Shown one piece after another: positions 1 to 6,320 of a DNA stretch of 9,713 nt (its first letter is position 1; each line of letters begins with the position of its first letter). The translations under genes and the position numbers were made by a program. The DNA is from Actinomycetota bacterium (GTDB taxonomy: Bacteria > Actinomycetota > Actinomycetes > Acidothermales > Acidothermaceae): contig PLCK01000097.1 of the NCBI GenBank assembly GCA_003134755.1, forward strand, positions 1-9,713. Reading direction: 5' to 3'. The notes under the pieces were generated by a model. That model saw only the letters and a program-made list of their open reading frames with translations. It had not been told where the DNA came from and did no database searches.

Positions 1-650
1 TGGAGCCCGGCGGACGTCGCGCTTGTGTGCACGACGATGTCGCGCCCGCCTGCGGCGTCCGATGGCAACGCGAAGTGGACGCCGAGGGCCGCCGCGATCT
101 TGGCACGGCCGGCGTCAACGTCGACGAGCGTCACGTCGGCGCCGGGGAAGCGCGCGAGCAGACGCGCGACGCAGCAGCCCACCATGCCGGCGCCGACGAC
201 CGTCATCCGGTCGCCGACGAGCGGAGCCGCGTCCCACAGCGCGTTGACCGCGGTCTCCAGGGTGCCGGCCAGCACCGCGCGTGCTGGCGGCACGTCGTCG
301 GGAACGACGACCACCGAACTGGCGGGCACGACATACCTGGTCTGGTGCGGGTACAGGCAGAACACGGTGCGGCCCTGAAGCTGTGAAGGTCCGCTCTCGA
401 CGACGCCCACGTTGAGGTAGCCATACTTGACCGGTCCGGGAAACTCGCCGTCCTGGAACGGCGCGCGCATTACGGCGTACTGGCTCGCAGGGACGCCGCC
501 CCGGAACACGAGCGTTTCCGTCCCGCGGCTTACCGCAGAGCGCAGCGTCTTGACGAGGACGTCGCCTGGGGCAGGTTCGGGCAGCGACACCGGCCGAATT
601 TCGCCCACGCACGGCTCGCGGAGCCAGAATGCGAGCGCTTCGCGCGGCAC
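1..650 (-). CDS. Zinc-type alcohol dehydrogenase-like oxidoreductase (MDR superfamily), C-terminus outside window
   Basis: The gene is read right to left and is cut by the left edge, leaving the first 216 residues. It shows the medium-chain dehydrogenase layout: a GroES-like N-terminal part, then a Rossmann nucleotide-binding motif (VGAGMVG, about residues 152-158) followed by an acidic strand end (LVDVD), so it should be an NAD(P)-dependent oxidoreductase. The start is GTG at 650. It is preceded by AGGAGG with 8-base spacing, and the protein then opens PREALAFWLREP. An in-frame GTG at 707 would add 19 residues but has a poorer ribosome site. At about residues 41-45 the sequence reads SRGTE where zinc alcohol dehydrogenases carry the zinc-ligand cysteine (GxCGTD/E type). 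The catalytic zinc may therefore be absent, as in BchC-like relatives. The gene is divergent from the phosphatidyltransferase, with 85 bases between the starts. The substrate is unknown; the neighbours suggest an envelope or lipid-headgroup pathway. Confidence 0.85.
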   Translation of the reverse strand, partial: MPREALAFWLREPCVGEIRPVSLPEPAPGDVLVKTLRSAVSRGTETLVFRGGVPASQYAVMRAPFQDGEFPGPVKYGYLNVGVVESGPSQLQGRTVFCLYPHQTRYVVPASSVVVVPDDVPPARAVLAGTLETAVNALWDAAPLVGDRMTVVGAGMVGCCVARLLARFPGADVTLVDVDAGRAKIAAALGVHFALPSDAAGGRDIVVHTSATSAGL

Positions 651-658
651 GAGCGTCA

Positions 659-664
659 CCTCCT
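659..664 (-). promoter_or_regulatory. Ribosome binding site deciding the dehydrogenase start
   Basis: On the minus strand this reads AGGAGG, a full Shine-Dalgarno match, 8 bases before the GTG at 650. It favours that start over the in-frame upstream GTG at 707. The 85 bases between the divergent starts (651-735) must hold both promoters; no convincing -35/-10 pair was recognised there. Confidence 0.7.
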
Positions 665-735
665 CACCGATCCCGACTGAACCGTAGCGCCAGATCTTGC
701 GTGTCACGTTGTGTCCCCACAGTGACGGAGGCAAG

Positions 736-1479
736 GTGTCGACGGTTCGAACCGGCCCGTCCATCGGGCTGCTTTCACAGGTGATGTTGCTCGTCGCCCT
801 CGCCGGCACCGTTGGGTTGACTCTCACCGGTTGGCTGCTCGGGATTGCCTGCGGCGTCGCCACGTTCGTGGCGCTGACGCGCGGACTCGACCGCTTTGCC
901 GCGGCGACCCTCGGCCCAGCCGACCGGGTGACCCTCGTCCGGGCCACCCTCGTCGGCGCTGTGGCCGCGCTGATGGCGGACGCGTTTGTCCGGCCCGCGG
1001 TCGTGCCCGCACTGGTGACACTCTCCGTCGTCGCGCTGGTCCTCGACGCTGTCGACGGATGGGTGGCCCGGCGCACCGGAACGGCCTCGCCATTGGGGGC
1101 GCGTTTCGACGGGGAGGTCGACGCGTTCCTGATCCTCGTCTTGAGCGTGTACGTGTCACGCGCGATAGGACCGTGGGTGCTTGCCATCGGCGCTGCGCGG
1201 TACCTGTTCCTGGCTGCCGGCTGGCTGCTGCCGTGGATGCGTGCGCCGCTGCCCCCGCGCTACTGGCGCAAATCTGTGGCGGCGATCCAAGGCATCGCGC
1301 TCACGGTCGCGGCGGCGGATGTGTTGCCGCAGCGAGGCATTGAGGCCGTGCTGGTAGTTGCGCTCGGCCTGCTTTCGGAATCGTTTGGTCGTGACGTGTG
1401 GTGGTTGCGGCGAGAGAGCGCGCGGAGCCCGGCGATCGCGAAGCGTCGTCGGATTGCGGTTTCCCTCGTGCGGTATTGA
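736..1479 (+). CDS. CDP-alcohol phosphatidyltransferase family membrane protein
   Basis: This 247-residue integral membrane enzyme carries the complete CDP-alcohol phosphotransferase signature DxxDGxxARx8GxxxDxxxD. The residues are D104, D107, G108, A111, R112, G121, D125 and D129. In this family the aspartates bind the metal and CDP-lipid, and the enzyme moves a phosphatidyl or similar phospho group from a CDP-alcohol to an alcohol acceptor in the membrane. Hydrophobic stretches flank the motif at about 12-47, 72-105, 130-165 and 185-213, and the C-terminus is short and basic. The chosen start is GTG at 736, 4 bases after GGAGG (727-731). A GTG/ATG pair at 781/784 is an alternative that would lose one hydrophobic stretch. 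The sulfatase-like gene follows 47 bases downstream on the same strand and is probably co-transcribed. The acceptor cannot be told from the sequence; inositol-phosphate, glycerol-phosphate or an unusual alcohol are all possible. Confidence 0.88.
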   Translation: MSTVRTGPSIGLLSQVMLLVALAGTVGLTLTGWLLGIACGVATFVALTRGLDRFAAATLGPADRVTLVRATLVGAVAALMADAFVRPAVVPALVTLSVVALVLDAVDGWVARRTGTASPLGARFDGEVDAFLILVLSVYVSRAIGPWVLAIGAARYLFLAAGWLLPWMRAPLPPRYWRKSVAAIQGIALTVAAADVLPQRGIEAVLVVALGLLSESFGRDVWWLRRESARSPAIAKRRRIAVSLVRY

Positions 1480-1513
1480 TTTTTCGGACTGCGAGTCTCG
1501 GCTTGCGCAAGTC

Positions 1514-1518
1514 AGGAG
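1514..1518 (+). promoter_or_regulatory. Ribosome binding site deciding the sulfatase-like gene start
   Basis: AGGAG lies 8 bases before GTG 1527. The in-frame GTG at 1518 overlaps this site, and the GTG at 1398 lies inside the upstream gene, so 1527 is the best-supported start. Confidence 0.6.
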
Positions 1519-1526
1519 TGGACAGA

Positions 1527-3281
1527 GTGTCGTTCTTGCCCCGCACCGCATGGCCGTTGTCGCGCCTGCGTCCGTCAGCCGACGGGGGCACCGACCTGCC
1601 GCCCGACGCCCCGAGCAAGCGACGGCGAGTGCACATCGTCCTTGCGCGGATCGCGACCGTGCTTGCGTTCCTGTTGCTGTGGGCGGCGCTTGTTTCGCCG
1701 AACCAGCCCCGCTATGTCACGCCTGGCACTTTCGTTCGGATCCCCATCGAAGGGCTCGTCGTCGTCGCGCTCGGTCTCCTGCTGCCGCCGCGGTGGAGAC
1801 GGATCCTGGCCGGAGTCGCCGGTGCAGGGTTCGCGGTGCTCACCGTCGTGAAGCTCCTCGACCTGGGGTTCTTCTCCGAACTCGACCGGCCGTTCAATCC
1901 CGTGGGTGACTGGGCGAGTTTCGGGCCCGCGGTCGGCGTCCTGCACGACTCGGTCGGCCGATTCTGGGCCGACGTCGCAGTGATCGTCGCGCTGCTCCTC
2001 GTCCTCTCGGTACTCGTCTTCGTGACAATGTCGGCCGTGCACGTGACGACGCTCGCAGCGCGGCATCGCGCTTGGTCTGCTCGTGCCGTCACAGCGCTCG
2101 CCGTCGTCTGGGCGCTGTGCGCGGCGTTCGGCGTCCAGGCCCCAGGCGGGGCAGGTGTCGCTTCGGCGACAACGGCCCGGCTGGCTGGCACCGAGGCGCA
2201 CCTGGTCCGTGCAGACATCAACGACCAGCACACGTTCACCGCCGACCTCAAGTCGCCCGACCGGTTCGCCATCACGCCCGGCAAGGATCTGCTCACCGGC
2301 CTGCGCGGTAAGGACGTCGTCATCGTGTTCGTCGAGAGTTACGGCAGGGTGGCCGTCCAGGGCTCGTTCTACTCGCCACAGGTCGACGCGATACTCAAGT
2401 CCGGTACGAGCGAGTTGCAAGCTGCCGGATTCTCGTCAAAGAGCGCCTTCATGACGTCGCCGACCTTCGGCGGCATCAGCTGGCTGGCGCACTCGACCTT
2501 GCAGACGGGGCTTTGGGTCGACAATGTGCAGCGGTACGGCCAGCTCACCGCAAGCAACCGCTTCACACTGAGCGACGCGTTCAACCGCGCCGGCTGGCGA
2601 ACCGTCGCGGACGTGCCGTCGAATGAGAAGAACTGGCCAGAAGGAAAGACCTTCTACCACTACGACCAGCTCTACAACGGATCCAACGTCGGCTATGCCG
2701 GGCCGCAATTCAGCTACGCCAACATGCCTGACCAGTACACGCTCGCGGCCTTTCAGCGGTTGGAGTTAGCACAACCGCATTCCCCCGTGATGGCTGAGAT
2801 CGATCTCGTCTCGTCACACACGCCCTGGGCACCCCTGCCGCGCATGGTCCCCGAGGACGCTCTCGGGAACGGCTCGATCTTCAACGGGATGCCCCAGCAG
2901 GGACAGCAACCGGCCGTCGTCTGGCGCAACGCCAACGACGTCAAGGCCGCCTATGGTCAATCCATCGAGTACTCACTGACCGCACTCATCTCGTGGCTGC
3001 AGAACGTCCATGACAAGAACCTTGTGGTGGTAGCTCTCGGCGACCACGAGCCGGCGACGATCGTCAGTGGCTCGGGCGCAAGTCATGACGTGCCCGTCAC
3101 GATCATCGCCCAGGATTCGAATGTCATGGATCGCATCTCTGCGTGGGGCTGGCAGGACGGTCTGCTACCGAACCCGCAGGCGCCGGTGTGGTCGATGGAC
3201 ACGTTCCGCGGCCGCTTCCTCTCCGCGTACGGACAGCACCCTCCGAGCACGCTCGCCGGGGTGTTCTCGACGCCCCACTGA
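1527..3281 (+). CDS. Membrane-anchored sulfatase / phosphoglycerol-transferase-like protein (alkaline phosphatase superfamily)
   Basis: The protein has 584 residues. The N-terminal part holds a basic cytoplasmic stretch (KRRR, 31-34) and about five membrane helices, at roughly 37-56, 72-88, 92-115, 148-171 and 187-204. A large domain after about residue 260 should lie outside the membrane. That domain has the core of the sulfatase/alkaline phosphatase fold: a buried strand ending in E270 (IVFVESYG, metal ligand position), a nucleophile region around T313-S318 (SPTFGGISW), SSHTPW with H431, and GDHEP with metal ligands D506 and H507. This is the architecture of LtaS and other phosphoglycerol transferases and sulfatases that act on lipid or glycan substrates at the cell surface. 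The exact reaction is not determinable here. It follows the CDP-alcohol phosphatidyltransferase by 47 bases, so both probably act on the same lipid-linked product. The start is GTG 1527, supported by AGGAG 8 bases upstream. Confidence 0.85.
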   Translation: MSFLPRTAWPLSRLRPSADGGTDLPPDAPSKRRRVHIVLARIATVLAFLLLWAALVSPNQPRYVTPGTFVRIPIEGLVVVALGLLLPPRWRRILAGVAGAGFAVLTVVKLLDLGFFSELDRPFNPVGDWASFGPAVGVLHDSVGRFWADVAVIVALLLVLSVLVFVTMSAVHVTTLAARHRAWSARAVTALAVVWALCAAFGVQAPGGAGVASATTARLAGTEAHLVRADINDQHTFTADLKSPDRFAITPGKDLLTGLRGKDVVIVFVESYGRVAVQGSFYSPQVDAILKSGTSELQAAGFSSKSAFMTSPTFGGISWLAHSTLQTGLWVDNVQRYGQLTASNRFTLSDAFNRAGWRTVADVPSNEKNWPEGKTFYHYDQLYNGSNVGYAGPQFSYANMPDQYTLAAFQRLELAQPHSPVMAEIDLVSSHTPWAPLPRMVPEDALGNGSIFNGMPQQGQQPAVVWRNANDVKAAYGQSIEYSLTALISWLQNVHDKNLVVVALGDHEPATIVSGSGASHDVPVTIIAQDSNVMDRISAWGWQDGLLPNPQAPVWSMDTFRGRFLSAYGQHPPSTLAGVFSTPH

Positions 3282-3284
3282 CAA

Positions 3285-4046
3285 CTACGTCTTCTCCGCG
3301 ACGAAAGCGATCTTGCGGACCCGTCCTTCCCGCAGCCAGTCGCTCCAGAGCCGGTGGGCAGCCAGCAGTTCCTCAAGCGCCCGGCGTCCGATCTGCTCTG
3401 CAATGTCTGTGGCGTCGGCGATAAACGCGCTGATCAACGAATCCGCCACGTCGCGGTGGGACCGACTGCAGTCTTCCTGCCAACGGACAACCAGCCCGAC
3501 CCGCTCCAAGTACGTGAGCATCTCCCGCAGCGGAGTGAGCCAGACCGTGTCGGCGTCAGGCATGCGCTCTCGCTCGGCCGCGGTAAGGGGCAGACCCTCT
3601 TCCATGGTGAAAGCGAACCGCCCGCCCGCCGTGAGCGCCCCGGATATCTCCTGAAGGAGCGCCTCCTTGTCGGGGAAGGCGAGCATCGTCTCGAGCAGGA
3701 GCACCACGCCGAAAGGGCCGGGAGGGATCGGGGGGATCCGCGAGATCTCGAAGCGACAGGGAAGGCCCTCAGCGCGCTGGCGCGCAATGTCGATGGCGCT
3801 GGAGCTCGAGTCCACCCCCAGATAGGTGCAACCCAGCTCCGCAGTCACGAACCGTCCGGGCCCGGCAACGCCGCAGCACAGGTCAAGCACGGAAACTCCG
3901 GGTGCGATGCCGGCCCTAACCGCCAGAGCCCGAATCTCGCCGGCGCGCATGAAACTCTCCTGCTCGACGAACTCGCCGGGGGCATACGCCGACACGCGGG
4001 CTCGCTGCAGGGCTAGCACGAACGGAGCGCGCTCGTCCTGCTTCAT
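3285..4046 (-). CDS. Class I SAM-dependent methyltransferase
   Basis: This 253-residue cytoplasmic enzyme has the Rossmann methyltransferase layout. Motif I is VLDLCCGVAGPG (about 53-64), followed by an acidic ribose-binding position GVDSS (D79). A strand VVLLLET (114-120) matches motif IV, and ALTAGGRFAFT (137-147) matches the usual post-motif strand. Two cysteines in motif I (CC, 57-58) are a notable feature. The substrate domain is C-terminal and helical (about 200-240). The ATG at 4046 is preceded by TGGAG 5 bases upstream; an in-frame extension to 4139 is low-complexity and unlikely to be translated. The gene converges on the sulfatase-like gene, with stop codons 3 bases apart. The methyl acceptor is unknown. 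It could be the small molecule or headgroup made with the neighbouring enzymes, but the opposite orientation makes this only an inference. Confidence 0.85.
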   Translation of the reverse strand: MKQDERAPFVLALQRARVSAYAPGEFVEQESFMRAGEIRALAVRAGIAPGVSVLDLCCGVAGPGRFVTAELGCTYLGVDSSSSAIDIARQRAEGLPCRFEISRIPPIPPGPFGVVLLLETMLAFPDKEALLQEISGALTAGGRFAFTMEEGLPLTAAERERMPDADTVWLTPLREMLTYLERVGLVVRWQEDCSRSHRDVADSLISAFIADATDIAEQIGRRALEELLAAHRLWSDWLREGRVRKIAFVAEKT

Positions 4047-4189
4047 GGCTGCTCCACTCGCACCTGGTTGACGATCGTCGGCCTCACCTTCCCACCGGCC
4101 CCGGATCGAACCGGACCCAGTGTTCCCCGTACTAGCCACGCACTCACTGACACGAAGACACGGAGCGCGCGGTTCAGCACAATGGGCAG
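4047..4189. other. Intergenic region between divergent methyltransferase and CopD-like genes
   Basis: These 143 bases separate two divergently transcribed genes and should carry both promoters. TTGACG at 4068-4073 resembles a -35 hexamer on the plus strand, but no good -10 lies at the right distance, so no promoter is called. No reading frame here looks like a gene. Confidence 0.4.
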
Positions 4190-4591
4190 GTGTTGGCTTC
4201 CGCGCTCGACAGCGTCCGTCTGTTCCTTCACGTGCTCGCCGCCACCATTTGGGTCGGTGGCCAGCTCACCCTGGCCGCGTTGGTCCCGGTACTGCGCATC
4301 CGCGACGCCGAGTTGCCGAAGATCGCTGCCCGCGCGTTCAATCGGGTCGCTTGGCCGGCTTTCGGCGTCCTCTTGGTTACCGGAGTCTGGAACATCGCGG
4401 TGACGAACGCAGGCTCGACCGACAACTACCGAGCAGTGCTCGCAGCGAAGATCGCCGTGGTCGCAGCATCTGGCATCACCGCGTATGCGCACACGAAGGC
4501 GAAGACCGCCAGAGGCCTGGCGGTCTTTGGTGCCTTGACTGGTCTGACCGCGCTCGGAGCCTTGTACCTCGGCATCCTGCTGGCCGGCTGA
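4190..4591 (+). CDS. Small four-helix membrane protein, CopD-like
   Basis: This 133-residue protein is almost entirely membrane. Four hydrophobic helices lie at about 11-35, 54-71, 82-101 and 109-133. The first helix contains LHVLAATIWVGG (H14, W21), a pattern typical of the CopD domain and related small membrane proteins. The second contains FGVLLVTGVWN and the third LAAKIAVVAASG, also in keeping with that group. CopD proteins are linked to copper import or homeostasis in the bacterial inner membrane. This one is a short single-domain version, so copper transport is a family-based guess. The start is GTG 4190, with TTG 4193 directly after it as an alternative; the ribosome site is weak (GGGCAG). 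It is on the same strand as the hibernation gene 106 bases downstream, but the gap suggests a separate promoter. Confidence 0.7.
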   Translation: MLASALDSVRLFLHVLAATIWVGGQLTLAALVPVLRIRDAELPKIAARAFNRVAWPAFGVLLVTGVWNIAVTNAGSTDNYRAVLAAKIAVVAASGITAYAHTKAKTARGLAVFGALTGLTALGALYLGILLAG

Positions 4592-4616
4592 GCGCCAACC
4601 TGCGAATGCGGCCAGC
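4579..4616 (+). terminator. Possible stem-loop at the end of the CopD-like gene
   Basis: GCTGGCC (4579-4585) is complementary to GGCCAGC (4610-4616), giving a 7-bp stem with a 24-base loop that contains the stop codon. A competing 6-bp pairing CCGGCT/AGCCGG overlaps it. There is no run of T after it, so termination is uncertain. Confidence 0.25.
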
Positions 4617-4649
4617 CGGTCCAACCCACGACCTTCTTCACCTCGTACC

Positions 4650-4664
4650 CGGACTTTCGACCCT
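4650..4664 (+). promoter_or_regulatory. Weak DosR/DevR-like box upstream of the hibernation gene
   Basis: The sequence CGGACTTTCGACCCT matches the core GGGACTWWAGTCCC of the mycobacterial dormancy regulator site at 11 of 14 positions. It ends 33 bases before the ATG of the S30AE-type gene. Hibernation factors are part of the DosR regulon in Mycobacterium, which makes the position suggestive. The match is imperfect and the flanks (TTS/SAA) are not conserved. Confidence 0.25.
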
Positions 4665-4683
4665 TCGCTCCACGCGGACCAGT

Positions 4684-4689
4684 GGAAGG
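4684..4689 (+). promoter_or_regulatory. Ribosome binding site of the S30AE-type gene
   Basis: GGAAGG lies 8 bases before ATG 4698 and supports that start. Confidence 0.6.
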
Positions 4690-4697
4690 CTTCGGAT

Positions 4698-5048
4698 ATG
4701 GCTACCTCCTTGGCTGATGATCGCCTTCACGTATACGTCACCGGACATGTCTCACCCGACGAAGTCGACTATGTGCGGGCTAAGGCGTCATCGGTTGCCC
4801 GCTACGCCGACGAACCCATCTTGCGGCTTCGCCTGAGGCTTACCAGGCTCAAGGATTCAGGCGGCGAGAGCGTTGCGATCGTGCAGGCGAACCTCGATCT
4901 CAACGGGCGCGTCATCCGCGCGCAGGTGACTCGCCCGACGATGCGAGAGGCCGCTGACGAGGCGCACGATCGTCTGCGCGACAAGGTGCAACGGGTCGGC
5001 GATGACCGGCAAACCGCCCGCCGCGCGCGCCGTGCCACCTCGCTCTGA
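4698..5048 (+). CDS. Short ribosome hibernation-promoting factor-like protein (S30AE / HPF / RaiA fold)
   Basis: The protein has 116 residues. The order of elements fits the S30AE domain: a strand LHVYVTGHV (10-18), a helix SPDEVDYVRAKASSVARY (19-36), strands LRLRLRLTRL (42-51), AIVQANLDLN (60-69) and RVIRAQVTRP (71-80), then a helix EAADEAHDRLRDKVQRV (84-100). In this family such proteins bind the small ribosomal subunit in the decoding region and silence or dimerise ribosomes in stationary phase or hypoxia. It lacks the C-terminal dimerisation domain of long HPF, so it is a short form; the N-terminal part of mycobacterial Rv0079 is a similar module. The basic tail (RRARRAT) could contact rRNA. 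Start ATG 4698 is backed by GGAAGG. The assignment rests on pattern and fold rather than a high-identity match. Confidence 0.7.
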   Translation: MATSLADDRLHVYVTGHVSPDEVDYVRAKASSVARYADEPILRLRLRLTRLKDSGGESVAIVQANLDLNGRVIRAQVTRPTMREAADEAHDRLRDKVQRVGDDRQTARRARRATSL

Positions 5049-5086
5049 TCGGTGCCTGCGCGGCGCGCCCGTCCGAGCCGCAGCCC

Positions 5087-5102
5087 GGCGGTGCAGACCG
5101 CC
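5087..5102. terminator. Short hairpin between convergent genes
   Basis: GGCGGT and ACCGCC form a perfect 6-bp stem around the tetraloop GCAG in the 54-base gap between the stops of the hibernation gene and the aldo/keto reductase gene. Its place suits a two-way terminator, but there is no T tract on either side. Confidence 0.35.
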
Positions 5103-6086
5103 TCACCAGCGGTCGTGCACGTGTTCTCGGACGTCGCGGTCGTAAACGTCTCGTAAGCGATCGAGCAGGTCGTCGCCGAGAGGCGCCAGATCGGGAGCCG
5201 CCGCGTTCGCCCGGCTCTGCTCGACGTTGCGCGCTCCCGGTATCACCGTCGAGACACCGGGCTGGTCCACGATCCACCGGACGGCCAGCTGTGCGGTCGA
5301 GGCGCCCGCCGGGGTGAGGCGCGCGACCTCGCGGGCCGCGACGACGCCGATGTCGTACGGCACCCCGCTGAAGGTCTCACCGGCGTCGAAGGCTTCCCCG
5401 TGCCGGTTGTATGTGCGGTGATCGTCCGCGGCGAACCGCGTGCTCTCGTCGTACTTCCCAGACAGCAGCCCACTGGCCAGCGGCACTCGGGCGATGATCC
5501 CGACACCCGCAGCAGCGGCGGCCGGCAACACCCGCTCCAGGGGCTTGCGACGGAAGACATTGAGGACGATCTGCACGGTCGCAACCCCGGGGCGCGCGAT
5601 GGCCCGCAGCGCCTCGTCGCAAGTCTCGACGGACACGCCGTACGCGGCGGCGCGTCCCTCCGCGACCAGCGTGTCGAGCGCGTCGAAGACCCGGTCGTCG
5701 GCGAACACCGACGTCGGCGGGCAGTGCAACTGCACGAGGTCCAGCGTGTCGACCCCGAGGTTGGCGCGACTGCGGTCGACCCAGGCACGGAACGCCTCCA
5801 GCGTGTACGCCCCGGCGACGTGCGGGTCTGCGCGGCGGCCCATCTTCGTCGCTACGGTGAGCGCCTCATCGCGATCCCTGAGGAACCGGCCGATCAGCTG
5901 CTCGCTGCGGCCGTCGCCGTACGCGTCAGCAGTGTCGAGGAAGGTGACCCCGGCGTCGACAGCTGCGTGCAGCAGGGCCAAGCCGTCGGCTTCGCTGACG
6001 TCGCCCCAATCCGCGCCGAGCTGCCAGCAACCCAGGCCGACCACCGAGACCTGCCGGTGGGTGCGTCCAAGCGTTCGAGTTTCCAC
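5103..6086 (-). CDS. Aldo/keto reductase family oxidoreductase
   Basis: This 327-residue cytoplasmic enzyme has the (beta/alpha)8 aldo/keto reductase fold. It opens with RTLGRTHRQVSVVGLGCWQLG (about 4-24). The catalytic tetrad is visible: D51 and Y56 in FLDTADAYGDG, K81 in VATKMG and H121 in LVQLHCPP. NADPH-binding features are VPLASGLLSGKY (201-212) and VIPGARNVEQ (281-290), the latter typical of the phosphate-binding end of the barrel. It should reduce or oxidise a carbonyl/alcohol pair with NADP(H); the substrate is not evident. The start is GTG 6086, with AGGG 8 bases upstream and the usual family N-terminus directly after it. A longer frame up to 6230 adds 48 low-complexity Arg/Ser/Pro-rich residues and is not accepted. 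The gene stands alone between the convergent hibernation gene and the efflux operon. Confidence 0.92.
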   Translation of the reverse strand: METRTLGRTHRQVSVVGLGCWQLGADWGDVSEADGLALLHAAVDAGVTFLDTADAYGDGRSEQLIGRFLRDRDEALTVATKMGRRADPHVAGAYTLEAFRAWVDRSRANLGVDTLDLVQLHCPPTSVFADDRVFDALDTLVAEGRAAAYGVSVETCDEALRAIARPGVATVQIVLNVFRRKPLERVLPAAAAAGVGIIARVPLASGLLSGKYDESTRFAADDHRTYNRHGEAFDAGETFSGVPYDIGVVAAREVARLTPAGASTAQLAVRWIVDQPGVSTVIPGARNVEQSRANAAAPDLAPLGDDLLDRLRDVYDRDVREHVHDRW

Positions 6087-6320
6087 GCCCTGCACCCTAG
6101 GCGAGGATCTGTCAGAAGAACGGTGTGGGGTGCGGGACGCCGAGCAACGCGCTGCGGCTGGTGGCCCGCCGTTTGGCTTCGGCGTCGACTCGGCCAGCTG
6201 GTCGCGTCGCCGGGAGCGCGGTCGCCTCACCGACGGCGAAGCGGTCTGCTTTCGCGAGTCAAACGGCGGTGCAGTTCCGTCGCGACCTCGCCACTTCCGG
6301 AGGTACTGGAGATGGCTTGG
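6087..6320. other. Intergenic region between the aldo/keto reductase and the GbsR-like gene
   Basis: These 234 bases contain no reading frame with recognisable protein character. They should contain the end of the efflux operon and the promoter of the aldo/keto reductase, both on the minus strand. CCAGCTGG (about 6193-6200) is a short perfect palindrome, but it is too short to interpret. Confidence 0.4.

Noticed and set aside
115..612. 165-codon open frame on the minus strand, Arg-rich
   Set aside because: It overlaps the dehydrogenase in another frame and has the Arg/Ala/Gly-rich composition of a GC-driven shadow frame.
703..726. GTCAC / GTGAC inverted repeat between the divergent dehydrogenase and phosphatidyltransferase genes
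   Set aside because: Only 5-bp arms with a 14-base spacer; such pairs are frequent by chance, and no regulator gene is adjacent.
1398..1526. Upstream extension of the sulfatase-like frame into the phosphatidyltransferase gene
   Set aside because: The added 43 residues show no domain character. GTG 1527 has a well-placed AGGAG, while the upstream starts have none.
1575..2420. 281-codon minus-strand frame opposite the sulfatase-like gene
   Set aside because: It is rich in Asp/Glu/Arg with no domain pattern, and the plus-strand frame carries clear catalytic motifs.
6087..6230. 48-codon N-terminal extension of the aldo/keto reductase
   Set aside because: It is low-complexity Arg/Ser/Pro sequence not found in the family, and GTG 6086 has its own ribosome site.
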